A DNA stretch of 32,387 nucleotides, from the NCBI GenBank assembly GCA_023258355.1, contig JALQZL010000004.1, positions 1 to 32,387 on the forward strand, read 5' to 3'. The position numbers were made by a program, and so were the translations under genes. Positions 1-8,945 of this stretch are shown one piece after another (the stretch's first letter is position 1; every line of letters begins with the position of its first letter). This DNA is from Wenzhouxiangellaceae bacterium. GTDB taxonomy: Bacteria > Pseudomonadota > Gammaproteobacteria > Xanthomonadales > Wenzhouxiangellaceae. The notes beneath the pieces are model-generated. The model ran no database searches. It was given only the letters and a program-made list of their open reading frames with translations, and was not told the origin of the DNA.

Positions 1-661
1 CAGCGAGGCCTTGGATATAAGCCACCGCATCCTCAAGGGCTTTTTTCTCTGAGGCATTGGCTTGAGGCGCCTCGCTTGCGTCTTCCGCACCCCCACTTGC
101 TTGATTGGCCCCAGTGTCTGGGTCTGCCTCATTCGAGGCATCTTCTGCTGACTCATCTTTCAAGGCATCGGCCAACCGCTCCATTGGGGTGCCTGAAGCA
201 TCATCCGGTTCACCACCACCGCCACCGATTTGGACGGGTGTGGCGGCACCGAGATTGGTCGATGGCGCCATGGCCGCGATATGGCTGGCATACAAAATAT
301 ACGTGCCTGCGCTCGCGGCACGCGCGCCAGGTGGGCCAACCCAAGTGGCCACAGGCACTTCGGCGTTGAGAATTTTTTTAATGATGTCGCGCATCGATTC
401 GGACAACCCGCCTGGGGTATCGAGCTCAATCACAACAAGTGCTGCCTGGCTTTCTTCGGCCGCCTCAATGCCCTCCACCACATAGTCACGCGTGGCGGGT
501 CCAATCGCATCAGCCACTTCCAATACAACCACCATCGGTGCCGTTGTGCTCGATTGGGCGTAGGAGAGCACACTGGCCAAGGCAAGCAGACACAAGCCCA
601 AGGCCACAGCGATGAGGCTGGCTTGGCGGTCAATCGGTGAATGGTGTGTCTGATGCGTCAT
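1..661 (-). CDS. NfeD1b/ClpP-class membrane-bound serine protease, partial (C-terminus beyond left edge)
   Basis: Reverse-strand reading from ATG at 661 stays open to the edge (not in ORF track because it runs off): MTHQTHHSPIDRQASLIAVALGLCLLALASVLSYAQSSTTAPMVVVLEVADAIGPATRDYVVEGIEAAEESQAALVVIELDTPGGLSESMRDII...GARAASAGTYILYASHIAAMAPSTNLGAATPV...; signal peptide, DTPGG and SAGTYI (catalytic Ser) motifs. Confidence 0.9.
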   Translation of the reverse strand, partial: MTHQTHHSPIDRQASLIAVALGLCLLALASVLSYAQSSTTAPMVVVLEVADAIGPATRDYVVEGIEAAEESQAALVVIELDTPGGLSESMRDIIKKILNAEVPVATWVGPPGARAASAGTYILYASHIAAMAPSTNLGAATPVQIGGGGGEPDDASGTPMERLADALKDESAEDASNEADPDTGANQASGGAEDASEAPQANASEKKALEDAVAYIQGLA

Positions 662-838
662 GGGGTCCCCGTCATTGAAAAGCGGTCACGGCTTGCCTGC
701 TGTTTGGCCTGTCATTGCCTTTTAGTGTATCAGCCCCGAATCACGGTTTTGAAAACACAGCGATCCCAGTGCATTTTTCTTACAGACCCATCCAGATCGT
801 CTACACTCATGGATGGTCAATCTTGGAACAAATCATCC

Positions 839-1237
839 ATGTCAGAACAATCCATTCGTGAACAACTTCAAATGGACCCCGATGGGCTTTATCAAGAAGA
901 GCAGTACTCTGATCAACGGGCAGGCCACATTCGCAAACTCACGCCCGTTACAGCCAGCGGTGATGTTGACCCTTCCCGCCCGGTGATGTTTATCGGCTCC
1001 ACCCAAGTCATGACGCCTGCCGGCGCCTTGCCTTTGAGCTTTGAGTTACCCGGTAAAACGGTGGGCGAGGCGGCCAGTCACTTCGCAGAAGAGGCGGAAA
1101 AAGCGATCGAATCGACGATGGAAGAACTCAAGCGTTTACAACGAGAAGCGCAAAGCTCGATTGTGGTGCCAGGCCAAGGCGGACCAGGCGGTGGCGCCCC
1201 TGGACAAGGCCCTTTGGGCAATATTCAGTTGAAATAA
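839..1237 (+). CDS. conserved hypothetical small protein with Gly/Pro/Gln-rich C-terminal tail
   Basis: ORF extends upstream to 641 but likely start is ATG 839 (alternative ATG 809); MSEQSIREQLQMDPDGLYQEEQYSDQRAGHIRKLTPV...VVPGQGGPGGGAPGQGPLGNIQLK; followed by a terminator-like hairpin. Confidence 0.7.
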   Translation: MSEQSIREQLQMDPDGLYQEEQYSDQRAGHIRKLTPVTASGDVDPSRPVMFIGSTQVMTPAGALPLSFELPGKTVGEAASHFAEEAEKAIESTMEELKRLQREAQSSIVVPGQGGPGGGAPGQGPLGNIQLK

Positions 1238-1243
1238 CTTAGG

Positions 1244-1266
1244 CAGGCTCGGTCTAACCGAGCCTG
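1244..1266. terminator. hairpin terminator-like structure between convergent genes
   Basis: Perfect 10-bp stem caggctcggt-cta-accgagcctg; located between stop at 1237 (+) and stop at 1275 (-); only a weak T-tract. Confidence 0.6.
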
Positions 1267-1274
1267 TTAATGGC

Positions 1275-2060
1275 CTATGTGCGTAGGCCAACACCTCGTT
1301 GTAAGAGGCTCAAGCAAACCCCGAACAGCACCACGCCGAAGCCTGTGATGATGGCATAGGCGACCCACAAAGGCACATCACTCACCCCCAATATGCCGTA
1401 GCGAAAGGCATTGACCATGTAAACGATCGGGTTGGCCAAAGAGACTTGTTGCCAAAAGCCAGGTAGCAAAGTCACTGAGAAAAAGACCCCACCGAGGTAA
1501 GTCATTGGTTGCAACACAAACGTCGGAATAATGGAGATGTCATCAAACTTTTGGGCATAGACGCCATTAATAAAGCCACCCAAAGCGAAAGTGACGGAGG
1601 TCAGGACCAAGATGCTCAAGGTGACCCAGACATTGTGCATTTGAAAGCCAGCGAAGAAAGACGCCACCAACCAAACCAAAATGCCTACCACCAAAGCACG
1701 CACGACCGCCCCTGAAATATAGCCAAGCAAAATAATCCAAGGGGGAAGTGGCGAAATCAAAAGTTCTTCAATGTGTTTTCCAAACTTGGCACCAAAAAAT
1801 GAGCTAGTCACATTGCCATAGGAATTGGTAATCACCGTCAGCATGATCAAGCCAGGCACAATAAATTCCATGTAAGGCATGCCACCCATCTCGCCAACTC
1901 GGCGGCCGATAATGGCACCGAAGATGACAAAGTAAAGGGTCATCGTGATCACCGGCGGGATCAAGGTTTGCGCCCATATGCGCACAATCCGTGTGACTTC
2001 TTTGATCAGAATGGTTTGATATCCGATCCAGAAACTTCGTGCAGAGACTTTCTCACTCAT
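1275..2060 (-). CDS. yadH: ABC-2 type transporter permease, YadH-like
   Basis: Six-TM ABC2 membrane protein; RIWAQTLIPPVITMTLYFVIFG, QPMTYLGGVFFSVTLLPGFWQ; 4-bp overlap with the upstream ATPase gene. Confidence 0.85.
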   Translation of the reverse strand: MSEKVSARSFWIGYQTILIKEVTRIVRIWAQTLIPPVITMTLYFVIFGAIIGRRVGEMGGMPYMEFIVPGLIMLTVITNSYGNVTSSFFGAKFGKHIEELLISPLPPWIILLGYISGAVVRALVVGILVWLVASFFAGFQMHNVWVTLSILVLTSVTFALGGFINGVYAQKFDDISIIPTFVLQPMTYLGGVFFSVTLLPGFWQQVSLANPIVYMVNAFRYGILGVSDVPLWVAYAIITGFGVVLFGVCLSLLQRGVGLRT

Positions 2061-2995
2061 ACGGCACCCGCTTTGACGTTTTCAGAGTCGGCATGGACTA
2101 GGCGAACAAACAGTTCTTCTAATCGGTTCACTTTATTGCGCATAGAACTCACCTCAATGCCTGCTTCTTCTAGTGCACGGAACAGACGATTGAGACTTTT
2201 TGATTTTGGGATGCTGGCTTCGATCGTGGTGGGGTCTCTCAACACCAATTCAATGCCTTCGATAACGGGCAGTGTCTCAATGGCTTGTCTAAGATCAAGC
2301 ACAAAGGTCTCCACATCGAGTTTACTCAACAGCGCCTTGATGGTTGTGTTCTCAACAATCTCACCATGATCAATGATGGCAATGTTGCGGCACAGGTTTT
2401 CAGCTTCTTCTAGGTAATGCGTGGTCAAAATGACCGTGGTCCCTGCTTGGTTGATTTCTTCAATAAAGCGCCAGATAGACCGCCTGATTTCAATGTCCAC
2501 ACCGGCGGTTGGCTCATCAAGAATCAACAGTCGTGGCTCATGCACCATGGCTCTGGCGATTAGCAACCGACGCTTCATGCCCCCAGATAGGGTTCTCGAC
2601 ATTGAAAACGCCTTATCCCACAGCTCAAGCTTCTTTAAATAGTATTCAGCGCGTTCTCGAGCGATGGCTCGGGGAACACCGTAGTACCCTCCCTGGTTGA
2701 CCACGATATCGAAGGGCTTTTCAAACTGATTGAAATTCACCTCTTGGGGCACCAAGCCGATTTCAGCCATGGCTTTGGAGCGGTCTTTCTGAACACTCGT
2801 GCCAAATACTTTGGTCTCTCCCTCGCTCGCGTTTACCAGCGAAGAGATGATGCCAATCAGGGTAGATTTTCCTGCGCCATTGGGCCCCAACAGCGCAAAA
2901 AAATCGCCTTCAGTGACCTGAAGATCGATGCCCTTTAAAGCAACGACACCATTTTTATAGGTCTTCTTTAAGTGATTCACTTCTAAGGCGAGCAT
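2057..2995 (-). CDS. yadG: ABC transporter ATP-binding protein, YadG-like
   Basis: Walker A GPNGAGKST, signature LSGGMKRRL, Walker B LLILDEPTAGVD. Confidence 0.88.
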   Translation of the reverse strand: MLALEVNHLKKTYKNGVVALKGIDLQVTEGDFFALLGPNGAGKSTLIGIISSLVNASEGETKVFGTSVQKDRSKAMAEIGLVPQEVNFNQFEKPFDIVVNQGGYYGVPRAIARERAEYYLKKLELWDKAFSMSRTLSGGMKRRLLIARAMVHEPRLLILDEPTAGVDIEIRRSIWRFIEEINQAGTTVILTTHYLEEAENLCRNIAIIDHGEIVENTTIKALLSKLDVETFVLDLRQAIETLPVIEGIELVLRDPTTIEASIPKSKSLNRLFRALEEAGIEVSSMRNKVNRLEELFVRLVHADSENVKAGAV

Positions 2996-3078
2996 GACTT
3001 TTGGCCTGTTGGTCAGTAATCGGATTATCTGTATACTGTTCTATTCTCTTATAAATTGCATCCACGCGAGGCGAAACC

Positions 3079-4560
3079 TTGTCTTTTTTTTACCGAATCA
3101 GTCGGCCTTTGGCGCTGGCGGCTTTGTTTGTCCACCCTGTTTTTGCCCAAACAGAACCCAATTACGACTTACTTGAGCTGTGCGAACTCAGCACACCCGG
3201 AGGTCAATACACCACACAAGCGCGATGTGGGACGCTATCGGTCACTGAGGATCCTAACGCCTCAGGCGCTGATGCGACCATGATTGACTTGGCTTATGCT
3301 GTCTTGCCAGCCAGAAATGGCAAAGGCGCACCTGATCCTGTGTTCTTTTTGGCAGGCGGCCCAGGTCAGTCGGCCAGAGAAACTGCACCTATGATGCAGC
3401 GTGCGTTGCGTGATATTCATGCCAACCGAGACCTTATTTTTCTCGACCAGCGCGGGACAGGTGGCTCTAACAAACTCAATTGTGAGTTTAGTGAGGATGA
3501 GGCCGCTTGGATTGAGCCTGACCCTGACTACGCGGTGGAGGCATTGGAAAAATGTCGCCAAGGCTGGTCTGCGGATGTCGCGCATTACACCACCACCGTG
3601 GCTGCGAGTGATATCGACGCGCTGAGAGCCCATCTGGGCTTTGAGACCATCAACATTATTGGTGGCTCTTATGGCACGCGGGTGGGTCAGGTGTATATGA
3701 AGGACTACCCCAACCGTGTTCGCACAGCGATCCTCGATGGCATCGCCCCCATGCGGTTAGCGCTCGGCGCAGAGCATGGGCCATCGCTTGATCGGGCACT
3801 GGAAGCGATTATCGCCGCCTGCGATGCCGATCCTGCTTGCCAAGCAGCTTTCCCCGAGCTTCAATCGGCTTTCGACCAGCTGAAAACGACTTACGATGAT
3901 TGGTCAGATGGGCCAGTCATCTCTGTTACCCACCCTCGATTGGGTGAGTCGATAGAGATCACCTTCTCCAGGACCGTGCTGGCCACTGCGCTGAGATTTC
4001 TGGCCTATGATCCTGCCACGCAAATGCTTTTGCCGTACTTGATTCATGAGGCCGCGGTGACAGGGCAGCCTCAACGCATTGCCGCACAAGCCATGATGAT
4101 CGGTGAGCAAATGACCGATGCGATCGCGATTGGCCTTAACTTTGCGGTGGGCTGCGCCGAAGATTGGCCAATCTGGCCGATGGATTTGGATGTCTCCCAA
4201 ACCCTATTGGGTGACAGCATTGGCGAGCTATATGAGCGGGTGTGTGAGACCTGGCCCCAGACCAGCGTGCCAGAAGATTTTCATGCGCCTTATGGCGGGG
4301 ACACCCCCATCTTGCTGCTATCGGGTGAGTTTGATCCGGTGACCCCACCCAGTTACGGTGAGGAGGTCTTGGCCGTGTCTAGCAACGCCGAACACCTCAT
4401 TGCCAAAGGGCGTGGCCACATTGTGATTACCCTGCCTTGCATGGCTTCCATATCGGAGGCGTTTATTAGCGCGGGGACACTCGAGGGCTTGGATGTCTCT
4501 TGTATGGATGCGCTGGGTTCAGAACCCTTTTTCACTGACTTATTAGGACCGTTGCCATGA
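3079..4560 (+). CDS. exported alpha/beta hydrolase, TAP-like (proline iminopeptidase/tripeptidyl aminopeptidase family)
   Basis: TTG start, signal peptide ..RPLALAALFVHPVFA; GGPGQSA oxyanion region, nucleophile elbow GGSYGTR, Asp in SGEFDPVTPP, His in GRGHIVI. Confidence 0.83.
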   Translation: MSFFYRISRPLALAALFVHPVFAQTEPNYDLLELCELSTPGGQYTTQARCGTLSVTEDPNASGADATMIDLAYAVLPARNGKGAPDPVFFLAGGPGQSARETAPMMQRALRDIHANRDLIFLDQRGTGGSNKLNCEFSEDEAAWIEPDPDYAVEALEKCRQGWSADVAHYTTTVAASDIDALRAHLGFETINIIGGSYGTRVGQVYMKDYPNRVRTAILDGIAPMRLALGAEHGPSLDRALEAIIAACDADPACQAAFPELQSAFDQLKTTYDDWSDGPVISVTHPRLGESIEITFSRTVLATALRFLAYDPATQMLLPYLIHEAAVTGQPQRIAAQAMMIGEQMTDAIAIGLNFAVGCAEDWPIWPMDLDVSQTLLGDSIGELYERVCETWPQTSVPEDFHAPYGGDTPILLLSGEFDPVTPPSYGEEVLAVSSNAEHLIAKGRGHIVITLPCMASISEAFISAGTLEGLDVSCMDALGSEPFFTDLLGPLP

Positions 4561-5297
4561 TTGAAGTCCATGAACTTGTCAAAACATTTAACAAGGGCAA
4601 AGTGGTGGCGGTCAATGGCGTCAGCTTTCGTGCCAAAGATGGTCAAATCACAGGCTTGCTTGGGCCGAATGGCGCTGGCAAGACCACCACGCTTCGAATG
4701 CTGTATACCCTGCTACCACCCGACCAAGGGCACATGACCATTGATGGCATCAACCCTGCCCATGAATCGGTGGCTGTGAAGCGCGCCATTGGTGTGGTGC
4801 CTGATTCGCGGGGCTTATATGACCGACTCACCGCCAGAGAGAACATCGCCTATTACGGTCGGCTCCATGGGCTGTCGGCTGAACGAATTGAACAGCAGAT
4901 CCAAAAGTTTTGTGATGTGCTCGACATGCATGAATTTATTGACCGGAAAACCAATGGCTTCTCACAAGGCCAACGCGTCAAGGTCGCAATCGCCCGCGCG
5001 CTGATCCATGACCCAAAAACCGTGTTGCTTGACGAGCCAACCAACGGCTTGGATGTCATGACCACCCGCGCATTGCGAGAGTTTTTGCGTGGGCTCAAGG
5101 CCGAGGGCCGGTGTGTGGTGCTCTCTACCCACATCATGCAAGAGGTGGCTGCCTTGTGCGATCACATTGTGATTATCGCCAAAGGCCAAGTGGCGGCAGA
5201 GGGTAGCGCTGACAAGCTGCTGGCCCAGTCAGGTCGCGACACGTTAGAAGATGCGTTTGTTCAATTAATCGGTAGCGATGAGGGCTTGTTGTCATGA
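4557..5297 (+). CDS. natA: ABC transporter ATP-binding protein, NatA-like
   Basis: Walker A GPNGAGKTT, FSQGQRVKV signature, LLDEPTNGLD; ATGA overlap with upstream hydrolase gene. Confidence 0.83.
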   Translation: MIEVHELVKTFNKGKVVAVNGVSFRAKDGQITGLLGPNGAGKTTTLRMLYTLLPPDQGHMTIDGINPAHESVAVKRAIGVVPDSRGLYDRLTARENIAYYGRLHGLSAERIEQQIQKFCDVLDMHEFIDRKTNGFSQGQRVKVAIARALIHDPKTVLLDEPTNGLDVMTTRALREFLRGLKAEGRCVVLSTHIMQEVAALCDHIVIIAKGQVAAEGSADKLLAQSGRDTLEDAFVQLIGSDEGLLS

Positions 5298-6463
5298 TGG
5301 CGGTCTGGTGGAAAGAAGTGATGGATAACCTGAGAGACCGGCGGGTGGTCTTGTCGACACTGGTCTTTGGTCCTCTGTTTGGACCTGTCCTCTTGGTGGT
5401 GATGTTGACTTTCGCAGAGCGGCAAACCGCCGAACGTTTGGAGTCTGCATTGGAGTTGCCCGTCGTGGGGGCCGAGTATGCGCCCAACCTCATTGGCTAT
5501 CTCGAACGCCAAGGCGTGTTAATCCAAGACCCACCGGCTGTTCCTGAGGCGGCGATCAAGAGCGAGGAAGAAGAAGTCATCCTCAGGATTCCCTCGAACT
5601 TCGCCGAGGCGTGGGAAGAAGGCGAACCCGCGCCCGTTGAGATTCTGGCAGATCAATCGCGGCGTTATTCTGGAACCACGATCGCGAGATTGCGCGGTTA
5701 CCTCAGAAGCTACGCTGGCACGATTGGTCAGTTGCGGCTTCAGATGCGGGGGATTTCACCAAGTCTGACGCGTCCACTTAATATCCAGACCGTGGATCTT
5801 TCAACCCCTGAAGCACGTGGCGGGACCGTGTTGTCGTTTTTACCCTACTTCATCATGATTATGGTGTTCGTGGGCTCGATGCATATGGCCACCGATACCA
5901 CGGCCGGGGAGCGTGAGAGAAAGTCTCTTGAACCTCTGCTCATTAACCCACTGCCCCGTTGGCAAATCATGGCGGGCAAATTGGTAGCGACCACGACCTT
6001 CGGGCTCGCGACCTTGGTGTTGGGCTTGACCGCGTTTGTCGTGGCGATGGGCTTTTTGCCCCTGGATAACATGAACATGACCCTAAACCTTGACTTCAAA
6101 GTCGCGGCGTGGGTGTTTGTGATGACCTCCCCAGCCGCTTTGTTAGCCGCAGCAATGCTGATTATCTTGGCATCGTTTGCCAAGAGTTACCGAGAAGCCC
6201 AGAGCTATATGGGGATGGTGGTGTTGGTGCCGATGTTGCCTAGCCTCTACATTCTGATTAACCCCACCAAAGCTGAGCAATGGATGAGCTTCGTGCCTTT
6301 ACTCAGTCAAAACGTGTTGATCTTAGAGTTGGTGAGGGGTGAGCCGATTAACTTCCTATGGCTCGGTTTTTGTATCGCCTCAACGACCGTAGTGGCTTTG
6401 GTGCTCGCAGCGATTGCTGGCACACTCTACAGCCGACCAAACTTGATCTTTACTTCAGACTAG
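5294..6463 (+). CDS. natB: ABC-2 type permease, NatB-like
   Basis: N-terminal TM, large extracytoplasmic domain, cluster of C-terminal TMs with AGERERKSLEPLLINPLPRWQIMAGK motif; ATGA overlap with natA. Confidence 0.8.
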   Translation: MMAVWWKEVMDNLRDRRVVLSTLVFGPLFGPVLLVVMLTFAERQTAERLESALELPVVGAEYAPNLIGYLERQGVLIQDPPAVPEAAIKSEEEEVILRIPSNFAEAWEEGEPAPVEILADQSRRYSGTTIARLRGYLRSYAGTIGQLRLQMRGISPSLTRPLNIQTVDLSTPEARGGTVLSFLPYFIMIMVFVGSMHMATDTTAGERERKSLEPLLINPLPRWQIMAGKLVATTTFGLATLVLGLTAFVVAMGFLPLDNMNMTLNLDFKVAAWVFVMTSPAALLAAAMLIILASFAKSYREAQSYMGMVVLVPMLPSLYILINPTKAEQWMSFVPLLSQNVLILELVRGEPINFLWLGFCIASTTVVALVLAAIAGTLYSRPNLIFTSD

Positions 6464-7236
6464 GTTTTTTTGACAAACCACGGGATGAATGGAGAGGTGG
6501 TGCGCTGGTACTCAACATAGCGCTCGCCTCTCGACTTGATGGCTTGCTTTTCAGTGTAGGGAATGCCGGTGATACGGTATAGGAACAAAAGCATCACCCA
6601 AGGGGCCAGCCACGCCACCCAGACATAACCACTGCCCCACGCGATCAGGGGGTAGCTAAACCAATGCAACCATTCAAAAAAGTAGTTCGGGTGACGGGAG
6701 TAGCGCCACAGGCCGACGTTACAGACCTGGCCTTTGTTAGCAGGGTCTGCCCGAAATCTGGCCAACTGTTGATCGGCCACCGATTCACCAGCCAAACTCA
6801 CAAGCCACATCCCCACGCCTGCCAAGACCCAGCCGCTCAAACCAGGCTGGCTGTCTTGGGCGACTGCCCAGGCAGGGAGTGCGAATAACCAAGCCACGGT
6901 GGCTTGGGCCATAAAGAAAAACCACATTCTCAAGTTCACCGCATCACCCCAATGAGCGCGCAGTGCTTGATAGCGTCCGTCCTCTTCCTCATGGCTTTTT
7001 AAGCGCTGGACCATATGCGTGGTGAGGCGCAAAGACCAAGTACCCGCCACCAACGCAGCCAAGATGCGCTTTTCCACGGCGCCCTCGCCTAAAAGTGCAA
7101 ACACCACAGCCAAAAGTCCGATAGTGCCCGCCCAAGCCGCGTCAACCCAGTCGGCCCGTCCAGAGCGAAGTTGCCAAACCCACAGGGCCGTCATGCCCAG
7201 GGCTGCGATGAGAAAGGAGAGGATCAATAGGTTCAT
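6460..7236 (-). CDS. DUF1295 family membrane protein (steroid 5-alpha-reductase-like)
   Basis: Multi-TM; LWRYSRHPNYFFEWLHWFSY and GIPYTEKQAIKSRGERYVEYQRTTSPFIPWF motifs typical of DUF1295. Confidence 0.88.
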   Translation of the reverse strand: MNLLILSFLIAALGMTALWVWQLRSGRADWVDAAWAGTIGLLAVVFALLGEGAVEKRILAALVAGTWSLRLTTHMVQRLKSHEEEDGRYQALRAHWGDAVNLRMWFFFMAQATVAWLFALPAWAVAQDSQPGLSGWVLAGVGMWLVSLAGESVADQQLARFRADPANKGQVCNVGLWRYSRHPNYFFEWLHWFSYPLIAWGSGYVWVAWLAPWVMLLFLYRITGIPYTEKQAIKSRGERYVEYQRTTSPFIPWFVKKT

Positions 7237-7347
7237 GCCCCTTTGTAGCGCTGAGTAGATGAATCTCAGATGAAGGGCGGTGATAGGGCAAATGGGGGAT
7301 GGTTTTCTATTTCAGGCTTTTCGGGCACAATGGGCGCTTAAGTTAGG

Positions 7348-8253
7348 ATGCCCATCATGCCACTGCCCCACCTTCTCTTATTGCTCATGGTCTGCTTTAT
7401 CTGGGCAGGTAACTTCATCATCTCCGCCTGGGCGGTCCAGTACCTTGAGCCTGTGACGTACACCGTGGTGCGCTTTGCGATGGTGTTTTTGCTGATTTTC
7501 CCGCTACTGCGTCCGCCCGCGCCTGGGCAGTGGGTCAAGCTGGTGGCGACCTGTTGGTCGGTGGGGGCGTTGCATTTTGCATTTTTGTTCATGGCGCTGG
7601 GACGGTCATCCGATGTGTCTTCCGTGGCCTTGCTGATGCAAGTCTATATCCCGATCTCCACGTTGTTTGCGGTGATTTTTCTTGGTGAGCGCATTGGTTG
7701 GCGAACCACGTCAGGGATCGCGCTGTCTTTTTCTGGGGTGCTGGTGATGGGATTTGATCCCCTGATTTTGGCCCAGTTAGATGTCTTGTTGCTGGTGCTC
7801 TTATCAGCCATTGCACTCGGGGCGGGCACGATCATGATGCGGCAACTCAAAGCGGTGAGCGTGATGAACTTCCAAGCCTGGAACGCGTTGTTTGCGTTTA
7901 TCCCGTTGATGGCTCTGGCCTTGTGGATTGAATCGCCCGTTGAAACCATTGTGATGAGCATTGAAGCGCAACCCAGTGTTTGGGCAGCTGTGGCTTACTC
8001 ATCGGTCGGGGCATCGATTGTGGGGCATGGGACCTTTTATTGGTTGGTCCAACGGCATGAAGTCAACAAACTATTGCCCGTGCTGCTGCTGATTCCGGTG
8101 TTGGCCGTATTGATGGGGATTGTCTTTTGGGGTGACCGACCGGGGCCTCGGCTTTTGCTCGGGGGTGGTTTGGTATTAAGTGGCGTGTTGTGGATTACCC
8201 TGAGGGCGCGGTGGCGCCGAGTCGCCAAACCCGACACGCCACCGGCGACTTAG
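7348..8253 (+). CDS. EamA/DMT-superfamily permease
   Basis: Ten predicted TMs; FIWAGNFIISAWAVQYLEPVTYTVVRF and LLMQVYIPISTLFAVIFLGERIGWRTTSGIALSFSGVLVM. Confidence 0.88.
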   Translation: MPIMPLPHLLLLLMVCFIWAGNFIISAWAVQYLEPVTYTVVRFAMVFLLIFPLLRPPAPGQWVKLVATCWSVGALHFAFLFMALGRSSDVSSVALLMQVYIPISTLFAVIFLGERIGWRTTSGIALSFSGVLVMGFDPLILAQLDVLLLVLLSAIALGAGTIMMRQLKAVSVMNFQAWNALFAFIPLMALALWIESPVETIVMSIEAQPSVWAAVAYSSVGASIVGHGTFYWLVQRHEVNKLLPVLLLIPVLAVLMGIVFWGDRPGPRLLLGGGLVLSGVLWITLRARWRRVAKPDTPPAT

Positions 8254-8257
8254 GCAC

Positions 8258-8812
8258 TTACTGAAAGCCAGGTTGACCGATTTGCTCTGGAAATTGAGGG
8301 ACTTTCTGGAGGCGCGAGGCGTCATAGCCAAGCGCGGTGAAGCGGTCTAGCAGGGATTGGTAAAGCGCGTCGTCTAGGCGGGGCGTTCGCGCCATAATCC
8401 AGGCATAGTCTCGGGAGGGGTGGCCCACCAGCGTCCAGCCATAGTCCTCATCGAGGGCAACGATGTAGTAGCCAAAGGTAAATGGCCAGTAAAAACGAAC
8501 CTTCCAGGTCGCGTTGGTGTCTCCATCAACCACCCACGCCACACCCTCTAAGCGTTTTTCCGGGGCGTCAAAGTCTCCTTTTTTATAGAGATAGATGTCA
8601 TCCATTCGACCATCTTCTCGGGGGCGGTAGATGGCCCGGCCAGCCACATTGCCTCGCTCGCCAAAGTAGGGAATGTTGGCAATCACATACCACTGGCCCA
8701 TGTAGCGCTCCAAATCGACCTGATCGACTGTAGGGAGTGGCTCATGGGACTGAAACACCGCACACCCTGAGAGGACAAAAACACAGACCATCGCCGCCAA
8801 TATTGATTTCAT
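8258..8812 (-). CDS. blc: outer-membrane lipoprotein Blc-type lipocalin
   Basis: Lipobox LSGC; VDLERYMGQWYVIANIPYFGERG lipocalin GxW motif; DYGWTLVGHPSRDYAWIMARTP. Confidence 0.88.
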   Translation of the reverse strand: MKSILAAMVCVFVLSGCAVFQSHEPLPTVDQVDLERYMGQWYVIANIPYFGERGNVAGRAIYRPREDGRMDDIYLYKKGDFDAPEKRLEGVAWVVDGDTNATWKVRFYWPFTFGYYIVALDEDYGWTLVGHPSRDYAWIMARTPRLDDALYQSLLDRFTALGYDASRLQKVPQFPEQIGQPGFQ

Positions 8813-8880
8813 GAAAACACGCTCTTTTGGAAGAATCTACGAATATTAAACGCCAAATCCCGTGAAAACGGCGTTAGCGC

Positions 8881-8910
8881 TTGATTTGTTCTAATGTGCT
8901 AGTGTAATAT
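8881..8910 (+). promoter_or_regulatory. putative sigma70 promoter of the his operon
   Basis: TTGATT (8881-8886), 18-nt spacer, TAATAT (8905-8910), 35 nt upstream of the first ATG (8946). Confidence 0.5.
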
Positions 8911-8933
8911 CACGCTATTACATTGGAACAAAT
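8884..8933. promoter_or_regulatory. ~50-bp imperfect palindrome, putative operator for the YerC/TrpR-like regulator
   Basis: atttgttctaatgtgctagtgtaatatcacgctattacattggaacaaat; dyad centre between 8908/8909, outer 13-14 bp arms (atttgttctaatgt / acattggaacaaat) with one mismatch, inner dyad tagtgtaat|atcacgcta partly conserved; overlaps promoter -10. Confidence 0.7.
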
Positions 8934-8945
8934 AGGTAGGCAGGC

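Noticed and set aside
76-640. Plus-strand ORFs at the left edge
   Set aside because: Opposite strand of the NfeD-type protease, which has convincing motifs and a signal peptide
823-833. TTGGAACAAAT, identical to the right arm of the his palindrome (8923-8933)
   Set aside because: Only one half-site without the symmetric partner; most likely coincidence, though worth including in an operator motif scan
8849-8875. aacgcc / ggcgtt inverted repeat between blc and the his promoter
   Set aside because: 6-bp arms, 15-nt loop; not distinguishable from chance
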